Shown one piece after another: positions 51,035-60,522 of a stretch of 64,000 nt of DNA; positions within the stretch are counted from its first letter, which is position 1; each line of letters starts with the position of its first letter. A model generated the notes under the pieces. The model saw only the letters and a program-made list of their open reading frames with translations. It was not told the DNA's origin and made no database searches. Origin of the DNA: Longimicrobium sp. (GTDB lineage Bacteria; Gemmatimonadota; Gemmatimonadetes; Longimicrobiales; Longimicrobiaceae). Position numbers and translations under genes: made by a program. The stretch spans positions 81,517 to 145,516 of the forward strand of contig DASVQP010000070.1 in the NCBI GenBank assembly GCA_036389135.1, in the 5' to 3' direction.

Positions 51035-51139
51035 GCAGTTTCACACAGAGACGCGAAGGAAACAGAGAGGACACGGAGGAAAAGCTCGAGGTTCTCTCCG
51101 TCCTCTTGCCGTTTTCCTCTGTGGCTCTGTGTGAGACGC
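51035..51139. repeat. Dispersed repeat, family C, full copy
   Basis: GCAGTTTCACACAGAGACGC on the left, GGCTCTGTGTGAGACGCTGT on the right, with AGGAAAC/GTTTTCCT inner arms; about 105 bases. Sits between the kinase stop and the TPR start. Confidence 0.8.
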
Positions 51140-51148
51140 TGTTACGGT

Positions 51149-52366
<1,218 letters not shown>

Positions 52367-52526
52367 CGTGTCCTTCGGCGTCGGGATGCGTCGGAGGGCC
52401 ACGTACCATAGCACGCGGCCGGACCTGCACGAGCAAGTCCGGCCTCTCAGCGCAATCGCCGTTCCGGCGCGATGGCGGGCAGCAGACAGACGGCGGGCGC
52501 AGGATCGGATCGGCGCCCACTGGTCG

Positions 52527-52916
52527 TTAATTTCGAGGAACGATCCGACCTCGTATCCACTCCGCCAAGTCGTCCTCCCCCCACTCGCCTGACGCAACGG
52601 CGACCATCGTCACGGTCGCATCTGGTTCGGGCGCCTCCAGGAGTACCCCGTTCCGGTAGAGGAAGACGAACATTGCTGCGAATGCGACCCTCTTATCCCG
52701 TCTACGTAGCCATGGTTTTTCGCGAGTCCATACGCGTAGCTCGCGGCGATGTCCGCGAGGTCACACTCTGGAGCGTACATCCATCGATTGACGGGACGCG
52801 AAAGCGCTGACTCGATCAACGCCGTGTCGCGAACACCGTGGCTGCCGCCGTATAGCTCAATCGATCCTGTGCAGCAGATCGACGGCCATCGGCGTGAGCC
52901 AGCGAGGCTCTTCCAC
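52527..52916 (-). pseudogene. Doc (death-on-curing) Fic-family toxin, two frameshifts
   Basis: Reading from a GTG at 52,916: EEPRWLTPMAVDLLHRI, then a shift near 52,862, IELYGGSHGVRDTALIESAL, SRPVNRWMYAPECDLADIAA, AKNHGYVDG, then a one-base loss near 52,705 exactly in the Fic motif (expected HPFVDGNKR), and RVAFAAMFVFLYRNGVLLEA...DLAEWIRGR in the next frame to a TAA at 52,527. Both shifts destroy the toxin. It follows an intact antitoxin gene by eight bases. Confidence 0.85.
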
Positions 52917-52924
52917 TTGCCCGC

Positions 52925-53152
52925 CTACTTCGCAAGCTCGCGCATCACGTTGGAGTACTTCGCGTTCAGCACCTCGAATGCCTCAAGCGATTCCTCCAAG
53001 TCCGGATCGAAGGGAGTAAGGAGCACCCCCGCATCCGTCTTGACCACGTACAGCGAAGCGCCTTCCTGCAATCCCATCTTCTCCATCAACTCCGATGGAA
53101 GCGTGGCACTCTGTCCTCGCCCAGCGCCGCTGATTACGACCTTGTCGTTCAT
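52925..53152 (-). CDS. AbrB/SpoVT-like antitoxin of the Doc pair
   Basis: A 75-residue swapped-hairpin DNA-binding protein: VVISGAGRGQSATLPSELME then KMGLQEGASLYVVKTDAGVL, and an acidic tail LEESLEAFEVLNAKYSNVMR. ATG at 53,152 with GGAGAGG upstream. This is the typical antitoxin class found with Doc. It seems intact although its toxin is broken, which is how such modules are expected to decay. Confidence 0.85.
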   Translation of the reverse strand: MNDKVVISGAGRGQSATLPSELMEKMGLQEGASLYVVKTDAGVLLTPFDPDLEESLEAFEVLNAKYSNVMRELAK

Positions 53153-53160
53153 GCTCACCT

Positions 53161-53179
53161 CTCCATAAGAAGTATGGAG
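53161..53179 (-). promoter_or_regulatory. Operator-like palindrome in front of the AbrB-Doc module
   Basis: CTCCATA-AGAAG-TATGGAG, a perfect seven-base inverted repeat. Its inner edge merges with the ribosome site of the antitoxin gene, so binding by the AbrB-like protein would shut off expression. Confidence 0.55.
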
Positions 53180-53283
53180 AACCATAACAGCGTTCCGGCC
53201 CAAGTTCCATCGCTAACCTGCCCAACGCCTTAACTCCGCCAGGTCGTGTCCAATGCTGCGCGGGCGATGGCGAATGCGAAGCG

Positions 53284-54399
53284 CTACACGTTGGCCATCG
53301 TCTCGCGGGCGGAGGCGCGGCCTTCGTCGGTGAGGGCGAGGTGCTCGCCGGTGCGGGTGAGGAGGCCGGCGCTTTCGGCGCGGCGCACGACGACGCGGGC
53401 GAAGTCGGGCGCCCAGCGCAGGTGCTCGTGGAGGTGGCGCTCGCGGCTCTCCACGGCGGCCTGCGGGGAGCCCTCGTGGTCCAGCAGGTGGATCGTGAGG
53501 ATCGCCTGCGCGAACTCCCAGCGCTGGCGGGCACGGCGCCGCGCCACCGCCACCACCCCGCGCTCCGGCGCGAGGAGGAAGGCCAGGAAGAAGGCGACGC
53601 CGGTGCACGTAGCCATGGAGCCGGCGATGGAGACGTCGAGCAGGTACGACATCCAGTACCCCGCCAGCGCGCTCGCCACCCCGATCGCCACGCTGAGCGC
53701 CATCATCCGCGGCAGGCGGTCGGTGATCAGGTAGGCGGCGGCCGGCGGGGCGATCATCAGCGCCACCACCAGCACCGAGCCCACCGCGTCGAACGCGCCG
53801 ACCGCCGTGATCGAGACCAGCGTCATGAAGGCGTAGTGCAGCGCGCCCGGCGCGAAGCCGAGGGCACCGGCCAGCGCGGTGTCAAAGGTGGTGAGCTTCA
53901 GCTCCTTGAAGAACGCGCCGATGAAGGCGGCGTTCAGCAGGAGGATGGCGCCCATCACCCAGAGCGTGCGCGGGCCCAGGTCCATGCCGCCCCAGGAGTA
54001 GCGGTTGAAGGGGGCGAAGGCCAGCTCCCCCAGCAGCACCGCGTCCACGTCCAGGTGCACGTTGCCGGCGTAGCGCGAGATCAGGATGACGCCCACGCTG
54101 AAGAGCGCGGGGAAGACGAGGCCGATGGCGGCGTCTTCCTTGACGCGGCGCGTGCGGTGGAGGAGCTCCACCAGCGTCACCGTGAGCACGCCGGTGGCCG
54201 CCGCCGCGGCGATCAGGAGCGGCGAGGCGATGTTGCCGGTCGCGAAGAAGGCGAGAACGATCCCCAGGAGGATGGAGTGCGAGATGGCGTCGCTCATCAG
54301 CGCCATCCTGCGCAGCACCAGGAAGACGCCGGGGAGGGCGCAGGCCGCGGCGGTGACGGCCGCGATCCACTGGATCTCCTGCTCGGGCGCGATGATCAT
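53284..54399 (-). CDS. Metal ABC transporter permease 2 with C-terminal winged-helix extension
   Basis: A 371-residue permease of the Mn/Zn/Fe (ABC-3) type. About eight membrane segments in residues 10-285 with the family blocks MALMSDAISHSILLGIVLAF and AFDAVGSVLVVALMIAPPAA. After the last segment (LAFLLAPERG) there is a soluble tail of about 85 residues ending GLLTRTGEHLALTDEGRASA, which looks like the winged helix of DtxR/MntR-type metal regulators. Start overlaps the stop of permease 1 by four bases. Last gene of the importer operon. Confidence 0.88.
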   Translation of the reverse strand: MIIAPEQEIQWIAAVTAAACALPGVFLVLRRMALMSDAISHSILLGIVLAFFATGNIASPLLIAAAAATGVLTVTLVELLHRTRRVKEDAAIGLVFPALFSVGVILISRYAGNVHLDVDAVLLGELAFAPFNRYSWGGMDLGPRTLWVMGAILLLNAAFIGAFFKELKLTTFDTALAGALGFAPGALHYAFMTLVSITAVGAFDAVGSVLVVALMIAPPAAAYLITDRLPRMMALSVAIGVASALAGYWMSYLLDVSIAGSMATCTGVAFFLAFLLAPERGVVAVARRRARQRWEFAQAILTIHLLDHEGSPQAAVESRERHLHEHLRWAPDFARVVVRRAESAGLLTRTGEHLALTDEGRASARETMANV

Positions 54400-55505
54400 C
54401 GGTCGTCCTCCCCGCGCAGGCCCGCGCGCCGCTCCGCCTCGCCGCGGCCGGCGGGGGTGATGGCCCACTCGTCCCTGCCCGTGCGGCGCGCCCACCCACG
54501 CGCCTCCATCTCGCGCAGCTCGCTGTGCGCGCCGGGGTGCATCGCCTCCAGCACCGCCGCGGCGTGGCCGTGCTGCGGGTCGGCGTGGTGGCGGGCCAGG
54601 TCGTCCAGGTTGCCGAGCACGGCATCCATGTGCAGGCGGCTGCGGTTGCGGCGGTCGCGCACCGTCTCCCACAGCACCCCGCGGTTGGGGGCGAAGAGGA
54701 TCGAGAGCACCACCAGCCCCGTCAGGCAAAGGACGATGGTGGGCCCGGTGGGGAGGTGCTCCGTGAGCGAGCTGAGCACCGCGCCGCTCACTCCCGCCAG
54801 AGCGCCAAAGAACCCGGCGACGGCCACCATCCTCCCCATGCGGTCGGTCCACTGCCGCGCCGCCGCTGCCGGCGCCACCACCATCGCGCTCATCAGCACC
54901 ACTCCGACCGTCTGCAGGCCGATGACGATGGAGACGACCAGGAGCGTCGTGAGGATCACGTCCACCGCGCGCATGGGGAAGCCGAGCGAGGCGCCATAGT
55001 CGGGGTCGAAGGCGAGGAGCTTGAACTCCTTCCAAAAGATCGCCGCCCCCAGCAGCGCCGCCGCCCCCAGCCCGGAGATGAGGAGGACGTCGCGGTGCAG
55101 GAGGGTGGCGGCCTGGCCAAAGAGGAAGCGGTCGAGCCCGGCCTGGCTGGCGTCGGGCTGCTTCTGCACGTAGGTGAGCAGCACCAACCCGAATCCAAAG
55201 AAGACGGAGAGGACGATCCCCAGCGCGCTGTCTTCCTTGACGCGGGTGGCGCCGGTGATCTTCATCACCGCCAGCGTCCCCAACCACCCCGCCACCGCGG
55301 CCCCCGCCACCAGCACCGGCGTCGCCTTGCTCCCCGTGAGGAGGAAGGCGAGCGCGATGCCGGGGAGCGCCGCGTGCGAGATGGCGTCGCCCAGCAGGCT
55401 CTGCTTGCGCAGCACCGCGAACGAACCGAGCGCGCCGCTGGTGAGCCCCAGTGCCGCCGCGCCCAGTGCGACCGTGCGAAGGGTGTAGTCGGTGAGAAGA
55501 TCCAT
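54396..55505 (-). CDS. Metal ABC transporter permease 1 with C-terminal winged-helix extension
   Basis: A 369-residue ABC-3 family permease: GSFAVLRKQSLLGDAISHAA, TRVKEDSALGIVLSVFFGFG and LQTVGVVLMSAMVVAPAAAA are family hallmarks. The tail after FAPNRGVLWETVRDRRN is soluble, with a helix-turn-helix-like run and a wing reading WARRTGRDEWAITPAGRGEA, similar in plan to permease 2. ATG at 55,505. The two permeases should pair in the membrane; the tails may sense metal or regulate, which is inference. Confidence 0.88.
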   Translation of the reverse strand: MDLLTDYTLRTVALGAAALGLTSGALGSFAVLRKQSLLGDAISHAALPGIALAFLLTGSKATPVLVAGAAVAGWLGTLAVMKITGATRVKEDSALGIVLSVFFGFGLVLLTYVQKQPDASQAGLDRFLFGQAATLLHRDVLLISGLGAAALLGAAIFWKEFKLLAFDPDYGASLGFPMRAVDVILTTLLVVSIVIGLQTVGVVLMSAMVVAPAAAARQWTDRMGRMVAVAGFFGALAGVSGAVLSSLTEHLPTGPTIVLCLTGLVVLSILFAPNRGVLWETVRDRRNRSRLHMDAVLGNLDDLARHHADPQHGHAAAVLEAMHPGAHSELREMEARGWARRTGRDEWAITPAGRGEAERRAGLRGEDDR

Positions 55506-55527
55506 GAACTGCAGGGAAGGGGGATTA

Positions 55528-55596
55528 GGGATGGGGGATGGGGGAAAGCCGTCGGAACCAGGGATGTTCAACCTCATCCCCCATCCCTGCTTTTTC
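55528..55596. repeat. G-rich inverted repeat between importer ATPase and permease genes
   Basis: GGGATGGGGGATG (55,528-55,540) and CATCCCCCATCCC (55,575-55,587) are perfectly complementary and followed by TTTTT on the plus strand. On the coding (minus) strand it is a large hairpin that could lower permease expression relative to the ATPase. Similar in style to the arrays around argR. Confidence 0.6.
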
Positions 55597-56380
55597 AGTC
55601 GGCCGCGTGCAGCGACGCCCCGGCCGGCGAGCCGCCGTTGCGCGTCAGGAACGGCAGACGCCCGCCATACGTCTGGCGCAGGTTCTCCTCGGTGAAGACC
55701 TCACCCACCGGTCCGTCGGCGATGCGGCGCACGTTCAGCAGGAGGACCCAGTCGAAGTACTCCGGGACCGTTTCCAGGTCGTGGTGCACGACGACGACCG
55801 TCTTGCCGGCGCGGCGCAGCTCCTGGAGGACGGAGACGATGGCGCGCTCCGTCTTGGCGTCGACGCCCTGGAAAGGCTCGTCCATCAGGTAGAGCTCGGC
55901 GTCCTGCACCAGGGCGCGGGCCAGGAAGACGCGCTGCTGCTGCCCGCCCGAGAGCTGCGAGATCTGGCGCTCGGCAAAGGCCTCCATGCCCACCTGGCGC
56001 AGGGCGTCCATGGCGCGCTCGCGCTCGCGCTTCCCCGGGCGGCGCAGCCAGCCGAGGGCGCCGTAGCGGCCCATCATCACCACGTCCAGCACGGAGGTGG
56101 GGAAGTCCCAGTCCACGCTTCCGCGCTGGGGGACGTAGGCCACCATCCCGCGCGCCTGGCGGTAGGGGCGGCCGTGGATGCACACCTGGCCCGCGGCGGT
56201 GCGCACCAGGCCGAGGATCGCCTTGATCAGGGTGCTCTTACCGGCGCCGTTGGGACCGACGATGGCCATCAGCACGCCCTGCGGCACCTCCAGGTCCACG
56301 TCCCACAGCACGGGCTTGTCTCGGTACGCCACCGTCAGGTCGTTGACTTCGATGGCGAGCGTCTTGGCGCCGTCAGTCAT
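55595..56380 (-). CDS. Manganese/zinc ABC transporter ATP-binding protein
   Basis: A 261-residue importer ATPase. Walker A GPNGAGKS at 42-49, Q-loop in [15 protein letters not shown] (the PQRxxxDWxFP form is typical of Mn/Zn systems), signature LSGGQQQRV, Walker [13 protein letters not shown] and switch His in [10 protein letters not shown]. The start overlaps the binding-protein gene by eight bases. Confidence 0.93.
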   Translation of the reverse strand: MTDGAKTLAIEVNDLTVAYRDKPVLWDVDLEVPQGVLMAIVGPNGAGKSTLIKAILGLVRTAAGQVCIHGRPYRQARGMVAYVPQRGSVDWDFPTSVLDVVMMGRYGALGWLRRPGKRERERAMDALRQVGMEAFAERQISQLSGGQQQRVFLARALVQDAELYLMDEPFQGVDAKTERAIVSVLQELRRAGKTVVVVHHDLETVPEYFDWVLLLNVRRIADGPVGEVFTEENLRQTYGGRLPFLTRNGGSPAGASLHAAD

Positions 56381-57329
56381 TCCGTTCTCCAGGACCGCGC
56401 AGCAGCGCGCCCACCAGGGTGTCGATGTTGTGGCGGACCATTCCGTCGTACGTCCCCTCCGGGGTTCCCGGATTGCCCATGGCGTCCGAGTAGAGCGAGC
56501 CGCCGATCCGCACGTCCCAGCCGCGGTCGCGCACCGCTTCCTGCACCGCCTCGATGGTGCGCCGCGGGATGGACGACTCCACGAAGACGGCCGGGATGCG
56601 CCGCCGCGCGATGAACTCCGCCAGCGCCTGCACGTCGCCCGTCCCCGCCTCCGACGCGGTGCTGATCCCCTGCAGCCCGCGCACCTGGAAGCCGTATGCG
56701 CGGCCGAAGTAGTTGAAGGCGTCGTGCGCCGTCACCAGCACCCGCTGTGGGCGCGGCACCCGCTCCGCCTGCGCGCGCACGTAGGCATCCAGCGAGTCCA
56801 GCCGCGCATGGTACGCCGCGGCATTGCGGCGGTAGGCGGCGGCGTTCGCGGGGTCGGCGGCGGCCAGGGTGGAGGCGATGGTGTCCACCGTCATCTCCCA
56901 CATGCTCACGTCGAACCAGACGTGCGGATCGTACGCCCCCTGGAACTCCGCCGGCGCCAGGAGCCGGTCGCGCGGGATGCCGTCGGTGACCGCAACGACG
57001 CGCGTGCGGCCGCCCATCTCCTCCAGCACCTCGGCCATCTTGGCCTCCAGGTGCAGCCCGCCATAGAAGACGACATCCGCCCGGAAGAGCCGCCGCACGT
57101 CCCCCTCGCTCGCCTTGTACAGGTGCGGGTCCACGCCCGGGCCCATGAGCCCCGTCGCGTGCACGTGCTCACCGCCGACGTTCTGCACGACGTCACGGAT
57201 CATCCCCACGGTGGTGACGACGTTGAGGCGGCCCTGGCTGGAGGCGGGCTCCGGAGGCGCGCACGCCGTCGTCCCCATGAGGGCGGCCAATGACAGTGCG
57301 GCTGTAAAGCGAAGTGAGATCAGCTTCAC
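56373..57329 (-). CDS. Metal ABC transporter substrate-binding lipoprotein
   Basis: A 318-residue cluster A-I binding protein (MntA/TroA/ZnuA type) anchored through Cys23 in [10 protein letters not shown]. Metal ligands: His in GVDPHLY, His in YDPHVWFDV, Glu in [10 protein letters not shown] and Asp in [20 protein letters not shown]; that last block is characteristic of manganese-type members. GTG start at 57,329. First gene of a four-gene importer operon (binding protein - ATPase - permease 1 - permease 2). Confidence 0.93.
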   Translation of the reverse strand: MKLISLRFTAALSLAALMGTTACAPPEPASSQGRLNVVTTVGMIRDVVQNVGGEHVHATGLMGPGVDPHLYKASEGDVRRLFRADVVFYGGLHLEAKMAEVLEEMGGRTRVVAVTDGIPRDRLLAPAEFQGAYDPHVWFDVSMWEMTVDTIASTLAAADPANAAAYRRNAAAYHARLDSLDAYVRAQAERVPRPQRVLVTAHDAFNYFGRAYGFQVRGLQGISTASEAGTGDVQALAEFIARRRIPAVFVESSIPRRTIEAVQEAVRDRGWDVRIGGSLYSDAMGNPGTPEGTYDGMVRHNIDTLVGALLRGPGERND

Positions 57330-57348
57330 GAACGGTGCGAATGGGTAT

Positions 57349-57364
57349 TTTAAACGAGTTTAAA
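57349..57364 (-). promoter_or_regulatory. Palindromic operator of the metal importer operon
   Basis: TTTAAAC-GA-GTTTAAA, a perfect inverted repeat 20 bases before the start of the binding-protein gene and overlapping a TAAAAT -10-like element on the minus strand. A metal-dependent repressor of the DtxR/MntR or Fur class is the natural candidate. Confidence 0.6.
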
Positions 57365-57424
57365 TTCCGAGACACATGATGAACTGACGGCGATTGGATG
57401 TCAAGGCTTCGAAGCAGATTCTGG

Positions 57425-57458
57425 AAAAACGGTGCGGAGCACGGGAGTCCTCCGTGCC
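57425..57458 (-). terminator. Terminator of the CBS-domain gene
   Basis: On the minus strand GGCACGG...CCGTGC forms the stem, followed by CACCGTTTTTCC. Lies just beyond the CBS gene stop and before the importer promoter. Confidence 0.55.
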
Positions 57459-57475
57459 CCACGCCGGACGTGCCT

Positions 57476-58282
57476 TCAGTCGATGATGTCGCGGGCGCGG
57501 TCCAGGAGCTGGCGGGCGCCGCGCTGCACCTCCGAGAGCCCGCCGCGGACGCGGCCGGCGATGCCCGCGCCGTGGTCCCGGTCGTACCCCCCGGAGCGGA
57601 AGCGCGCACGACCGGGCTCGGAGATGCGCTCCAGCACCTCCTCCACCTCGATCTCGCGTTCCGGATCGAGGCCGGCGTAGTGCACCGCCAGGTCGGCCTG
57701 GGCGATGATCCCCACCAGGCGCCCCTCGCCGTCGGTCACGGGCACGCGCCGCACCTGCTCGCGCCGCATGACGTCCATCACCTGGCGCACGGAGGCGTTG
57801 CGGTTGACGGTGGAGACGTTGGGGGTCATGCACTCCGCAACCGTGGCCGAGTCGCCCAGCCCGCGCGCCATTCCGCGCACCACCAGGTCGCGGTCGGTCA
57901 CCACGCCGCGCAGCCGCCGCACTTCCGGATCGTCCACCACGGGAAGGATGCCGACGTCCAGCTCGGCCATGCGCCGCGCCACCTCGCCGAGGGTGGTGGA
58001 GGGGGTGACGGCCTCGGGGTTCTCGGTCATGATGTCGCGGGCGCGCTCGGCGCCGCGCTTGGCCTGCCCCTGCCCGCCCGCGTTGCCGCCGCGCGTCTGC
58101 CCTCCGCCGCCCTGCGCGCCGGCGGGACCGGTGCCGGTCACCCAGCCGTTGTCGGTACCGTACTCGCCGCCCCGACCGTAGCCGAGCCCCCGGTCGGGTG
58201 CTCCGCCCTGCCCGTAGAGCGGGTGGCGCCCGCGGTTGCCGGAATAGTCGCTTCCGTAGAATTCTGTGCCGTAACGAGCCAT
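57476..58282 (-). CDS. CBS-domain pair protein with Gly-rich N-terminus
   Basis: A 268-residue protein. Residues 1-78 are Gly/Tyr/Arg-rich and disordered (RGRHPLYGQGGAPDRGLGYG). Two CBS motifs follow: ARDIMTENPEAVTPSTTLGE to RDLVVRGMARG, and VAECMTPNVSTVNRNASVRQ to IAQADLAVHYAG; such pairs bind adenosine nucleotides. The C-terminal ~45 residues form a basic amphipathic helix (GGLSEVQRGARQLLDRARDI). Good ribosome site GGAGGCGAAG. Role unknown; possibly an energy or stress sensor. Divergent from the subtilase gene. Confidence 0.87.
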   Translation of the reverse strand: MARYGTEFYGSDYSGNRGRHPLYGQGGAPDRGLGYGRGGEYGTDNGWVTGTGPAGAQGGGGQTRGGNAGGQGQAKRGAERARDIMTENPEAVTPSTTLGEVARRMAELDVGILPVVDDPEVRRLRGVVTDRDLVVRGMARGLGDSATVAECMTPNVSTVNRNASVRQVMDVMRREQVRRVPVTDGEGRLVGIIAQADLAVHYAGLDPEREIEVEEVLERISEPGRARFRSGGYDRDHGAGIAGRVRGGLSEVQRGARQLLDRARDIID

Positions 58283-58375
58283 CTTCGCCTCCGTGCGGTT
58301 TGGGTGTAGCATGGACCGCGGGCGACCGGCAAGTTGTGCACCGGCGTTTCCCCGCTTCCACTTCCCGCACCCTCC

Positions 58376-59110
58376 ATGACTCCCGAGCCCCCACCCCGGA
58401 TCCGCGAGCTGCTGGGCGACGCCACGGGCCGCGGCGTCCGCGTCGGGGTGATCGACACCGGCTGGGACCGCACCCTCTCCGACCCGCGTGTCCTCCCCGG
58501 CGTGGGGCTCACCGACCCGGACGACGACTTCACCCTCCTGCGCACCGACGACGACCACGACCGCCTGGGCCACGGCACCGCCTGCGCGGACCTCATCCTG
58601 CGCCTGGCGCCCGCGGCCACCATCGTCCCCATCCGCGTCTTCGGCGGGCAGCTCGAGACCTCCCCGGCGGCGTTGCGGGCGGGGATCGATTGGGCCGCGG
58701 AGGAGTCGATCCCCCTCGTGAACCTGAGTCTCGGCACGACGCTGGAGCACGAGCGCGCCCCGCTCCTCGCCGCCTGCGCCCGCGCCCGCCGTGGCGGGAT
58801 GCTGATCGTCGCTTCATCGCCCAACGCGGGGCCTGCCACCTACCCGGCCGCCTTCGACGAGGTCATCGGCGTGGACGCGGGCGACTTCCCCTCGCCGTGG
58901 GACTTCCGCCATCGCCCCGGCGCTCTCGCCGAGTGCACGGCGGCGGGGACGAATCAGCGCTTGCGGTGGCTGGGTGGGTGCGAGGAGGTGATGTCCGGCC
59001 CCTCGTTCGCGGCGCCGCACATCACCGGGATCGTGGCGCTGATCCTGGAGCGGCGTCCGGGGGCGGGGCTGGAGCAGGTGCGGGAGGTGCTGGGGAGGGC
59101 GGCGGTGTGA
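58376..59110 (+). CDS. Small subtilisin-like serine protease without leader
   Basis: A 244-residue S8 peptidase. Catalytic triad: Asp27 in VGVIDTGW, His66 in LGHGTACADLIL, Ser210 in SGPSFAAPH; the oxyanion-hole region reads ASSPNAGP, where Asn is kept. There is no signal peptide or inhibitory propeptide and the chain is shorter than usual subtilases, so it seems to be a cytosolic enzyme or part of a peptide-processing route. No precursor gene is seen nearby. Its TGA stop lies within a family A repeat. Confidence 0.85.
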   Translation: MTPEPPPRIRELLGDATGRGVRVGVIDTGWDRTLSDPRVLPGVGLTDPDDDFTLLRTDDDHDRLGHGTACADLILRLAPAATIVPIRVFGGQLETSPAALRAGIDWAAEESIPLVNLSLGTTLEHERAPLLAACARARRGGMLIVASSPNAGPATYPAAFDEVIGVDAGDFPSPWDFRHRPGALAECTAAGTNQRLRWLGGCEEVMSGPSFAAPHITGIVALILERRPGAGLEQVREVLGRAAV

Positions 59111-59198
59111 GGGCCCTCACCCCCGTCTCGTTACACTCGACTGCCCCCTCTCCCGATAATAGGAGAGGGCTCCGCCCTCTGTTATCGGGAGAGGGGGC
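59107..59198 (+). repeat. Family A repeat, copy 3
   Basis: Head GTGAGGGCCCTCAC (59,107-59,120) contains the subtilase stop. Perfect 17-base-pair stem GCCCCCTCTCCCGATAA (59,143-59,159) with TTATCGGGAGAGGGGGC (59,182-59,198), enclosing a second small hairpin AGAGGGC-TCC-GCCCTCT, followed by T-rich sequence. Confidence 0.88.
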
Positions 59199-59319
59199 TT
59201 GGGTTTGTTTCGGCGGGTTTGGTGCCGCGCAGAGGCCCCCTCCCCCCGACCCCCTCCCCCGCCTGCGGGGGCGCAGGACGGGTGAGGGGGAGAACTGCAG
59301 CGTGGGACGCACAGATCCT

Positions 59320-59352
59320 GTAGGGGCGCGATTCATCGCGCCCGTGTTACGG
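59320..59352 (+). repeat. Family B palindromic repeat
   Basis: GTAG, GGGCGCGAT-TC-ATCGCGCCC, GTGTTACGGG; only small differences from the copy at 20,717. Confidence 0.7.
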
Positions 59353-59380
59353 GACTGCTCCGTTACCCGCGGCGCACGAG

Positions 59381-59430
59381 ACCGCTTCAGCGGTCTTCCC
59401 GTGGTTCCAGCCGGGGGCTTCAGCCCCCGG
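59381..59430. repeat. Family D repeat, copy 2, with an extra palindrome
   Basis: ACCGCTTCAGCGGTCTTCCC then GTGGTTCCAGCCGGGGG, followed at once by GGGGGCTTCAGCCCCC. Each block is a small palindrome around TTCA. Together with the family A and B copies it fills the 369-base gap before the next gene. Confidence 0.65.
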
Positions 59431-59479
59431 TGCCGGCGCCCGGGCACATCGGGCCCCAAAACCCCGCATCACGAACTCG

Positions 59480-59836
59480 CTATTCGCCGCAGACGTGGTC
59501 CTCGGGGTAGAGGCGCCAGTCGTCGCCGTTCTGGGGGTTGTAGCAGACCTTGTAGCGCCGGGTGGAGTCGTACCACTCGATCTCGTCCATCTTGCGCGTG
59601 AAGACCTGGTTCTTGGGCCCCACGTAGGCAAAGGTCAGCGTGTGGCCCTCCTTGTTCTCCTCGTCGATGCTGTCCCACCACTTCGTGGGGGTGGCGACGA
59701 GGCCGATCGCATCCGCCTCGGCGGTGAGGCGCTTGCTGGTGCGGTCCGCGTTCCACATGGCCGCGCCCACGATGACGCCCGTGAGCGCCAGCACCAGCGC
59801 AATCGTTCCCGCGAAGATCTTTCCGCTGGAAGCCAT
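59480..59836 (-). CDS. Hypothetical membrane-anchored protein
   Basis: A 118-residue protein with one N-terminal membrane segment (FAGTIALVLALTGVIVGAAM) and a hydrophilic outer part rich in Trp, Tyr and Asp (TPTKWWDSIDEENKEG, DEIEWYDSTRRYKVCYN) with two cysteines near the end (VCYN and HVCGE) that could form a disulfide. Family not recognised. ATG at 59,836. Lies 18 bases after the next upstream gene on the same strand. Confidence 0.75.
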   Translation of the reverse strand: MASSGKIFAGTIALVLALTGVIVGAAMWNADRTSKRLTAEADAIGLVATPTKWWDSIDEENKEGHTLTFAYVGPKNQVFTRKMDEIEWYDSTRRYKVCYNPQNGDDWRLYPEDHVCGE

Positions 59837-59854
59837 CTTCAATGTCCCCGTGGG

Positions 59855-60493
59855 TCAGTCGTCGTCTTCGGTGCGGCGGTTGAGCGCCTTCGTCACCTGC
59901 TTTCGGATGAGATCCACCACCTCGGCGCGGCCGGGCGCGCGGAGCAGCCCCAGCAGCGCATCCGGCGACTCGGCGGCGAGGAGGGCGCGGGTGGCGTCGG
60001 GGAGTGTGTCGTCGTGGGAGACGAAGATCTTGAGGGTGCGCTTCTCCTCGCGATGCACCAGGCCGCGCCCCACCAGACCGCGCTTGACCCGGTCCAGCAC
60101 GTGGCGCTCGGGCGAGGCCATGTCGTTCCCCAGCCAGCGGTAGACGACGTCGTACACCTCCGAGCGCGACGCGTTGATCGTCTCGCGCAGCTCGCCCTCC
60201 AGGCTGCCGGCAGGCCACACCGCGCGGCTCCCCGTCGCCTCGGCCACCAGCGCCTGGCGCGTCGTAAGCCCCAGCATCGCCTTCCGCTTCTCGTTGGCAA
60301 TGCGGATCTCCCCCGCGTGCTCCATCGCCAGGAGCGCGACGGTGAGCACCTCCCGCGCGAGCTCGTTCTGCGCCACAGTCGCGGCGCCGGTCAGCAGCTC
60401 TTCCTTGCCCTGCGTGAAGCTCCCCGCCCCCGCGAAACGTTCGCCGAGGAGAAGCACCAGCTCGCTCGGCGAGAAGGATTCGGACATTGGCAT
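59855..60493 (-). CDS. Hypothetical protein, possibly GPP34-like
   Basis: About 212 residues, largely helical, no signal peptide. The pattern SPSELVLLLGERF...EVLTVALLAMEHAGEIRIAN, then VLDRVKRGLVGRGLVHREEK with a beta-hairpin TLKIFVSHDD and a helical end faintly recalls the GPP34 (Golgi phosphoprotein 3) family, which binds phosphoinositide-type lipids. The resemblance is weak. Start could be 60,493 or the ATG at 60,487. Same strand and 18 bases before the membrane-anchored protein gene, so probably one operon. Confidence 0.6.
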   Translation of the reverse strand: MPMSESFSPSELVLLLGERFAGAGSFTQGKEELLTGAATVAQNELAREVLTVALLAMEHAGEIRIANEKRKAMLGLTTRQALVAEATGSRAVWPAGSLEGELRETINASRSEVYDVVYRWLGNDMASPERHVLDRVKRGLVGRGLVHREEKRTLKIFVSHDDTLPDATRALLAAESPDALLGLLRAPGRAEVVDLIRKQVTKALNRRTEDDD

Positions 60494-60522
60494 CGATCGA
60501 TAAGTTTGGAGAGGGGTGCGCA

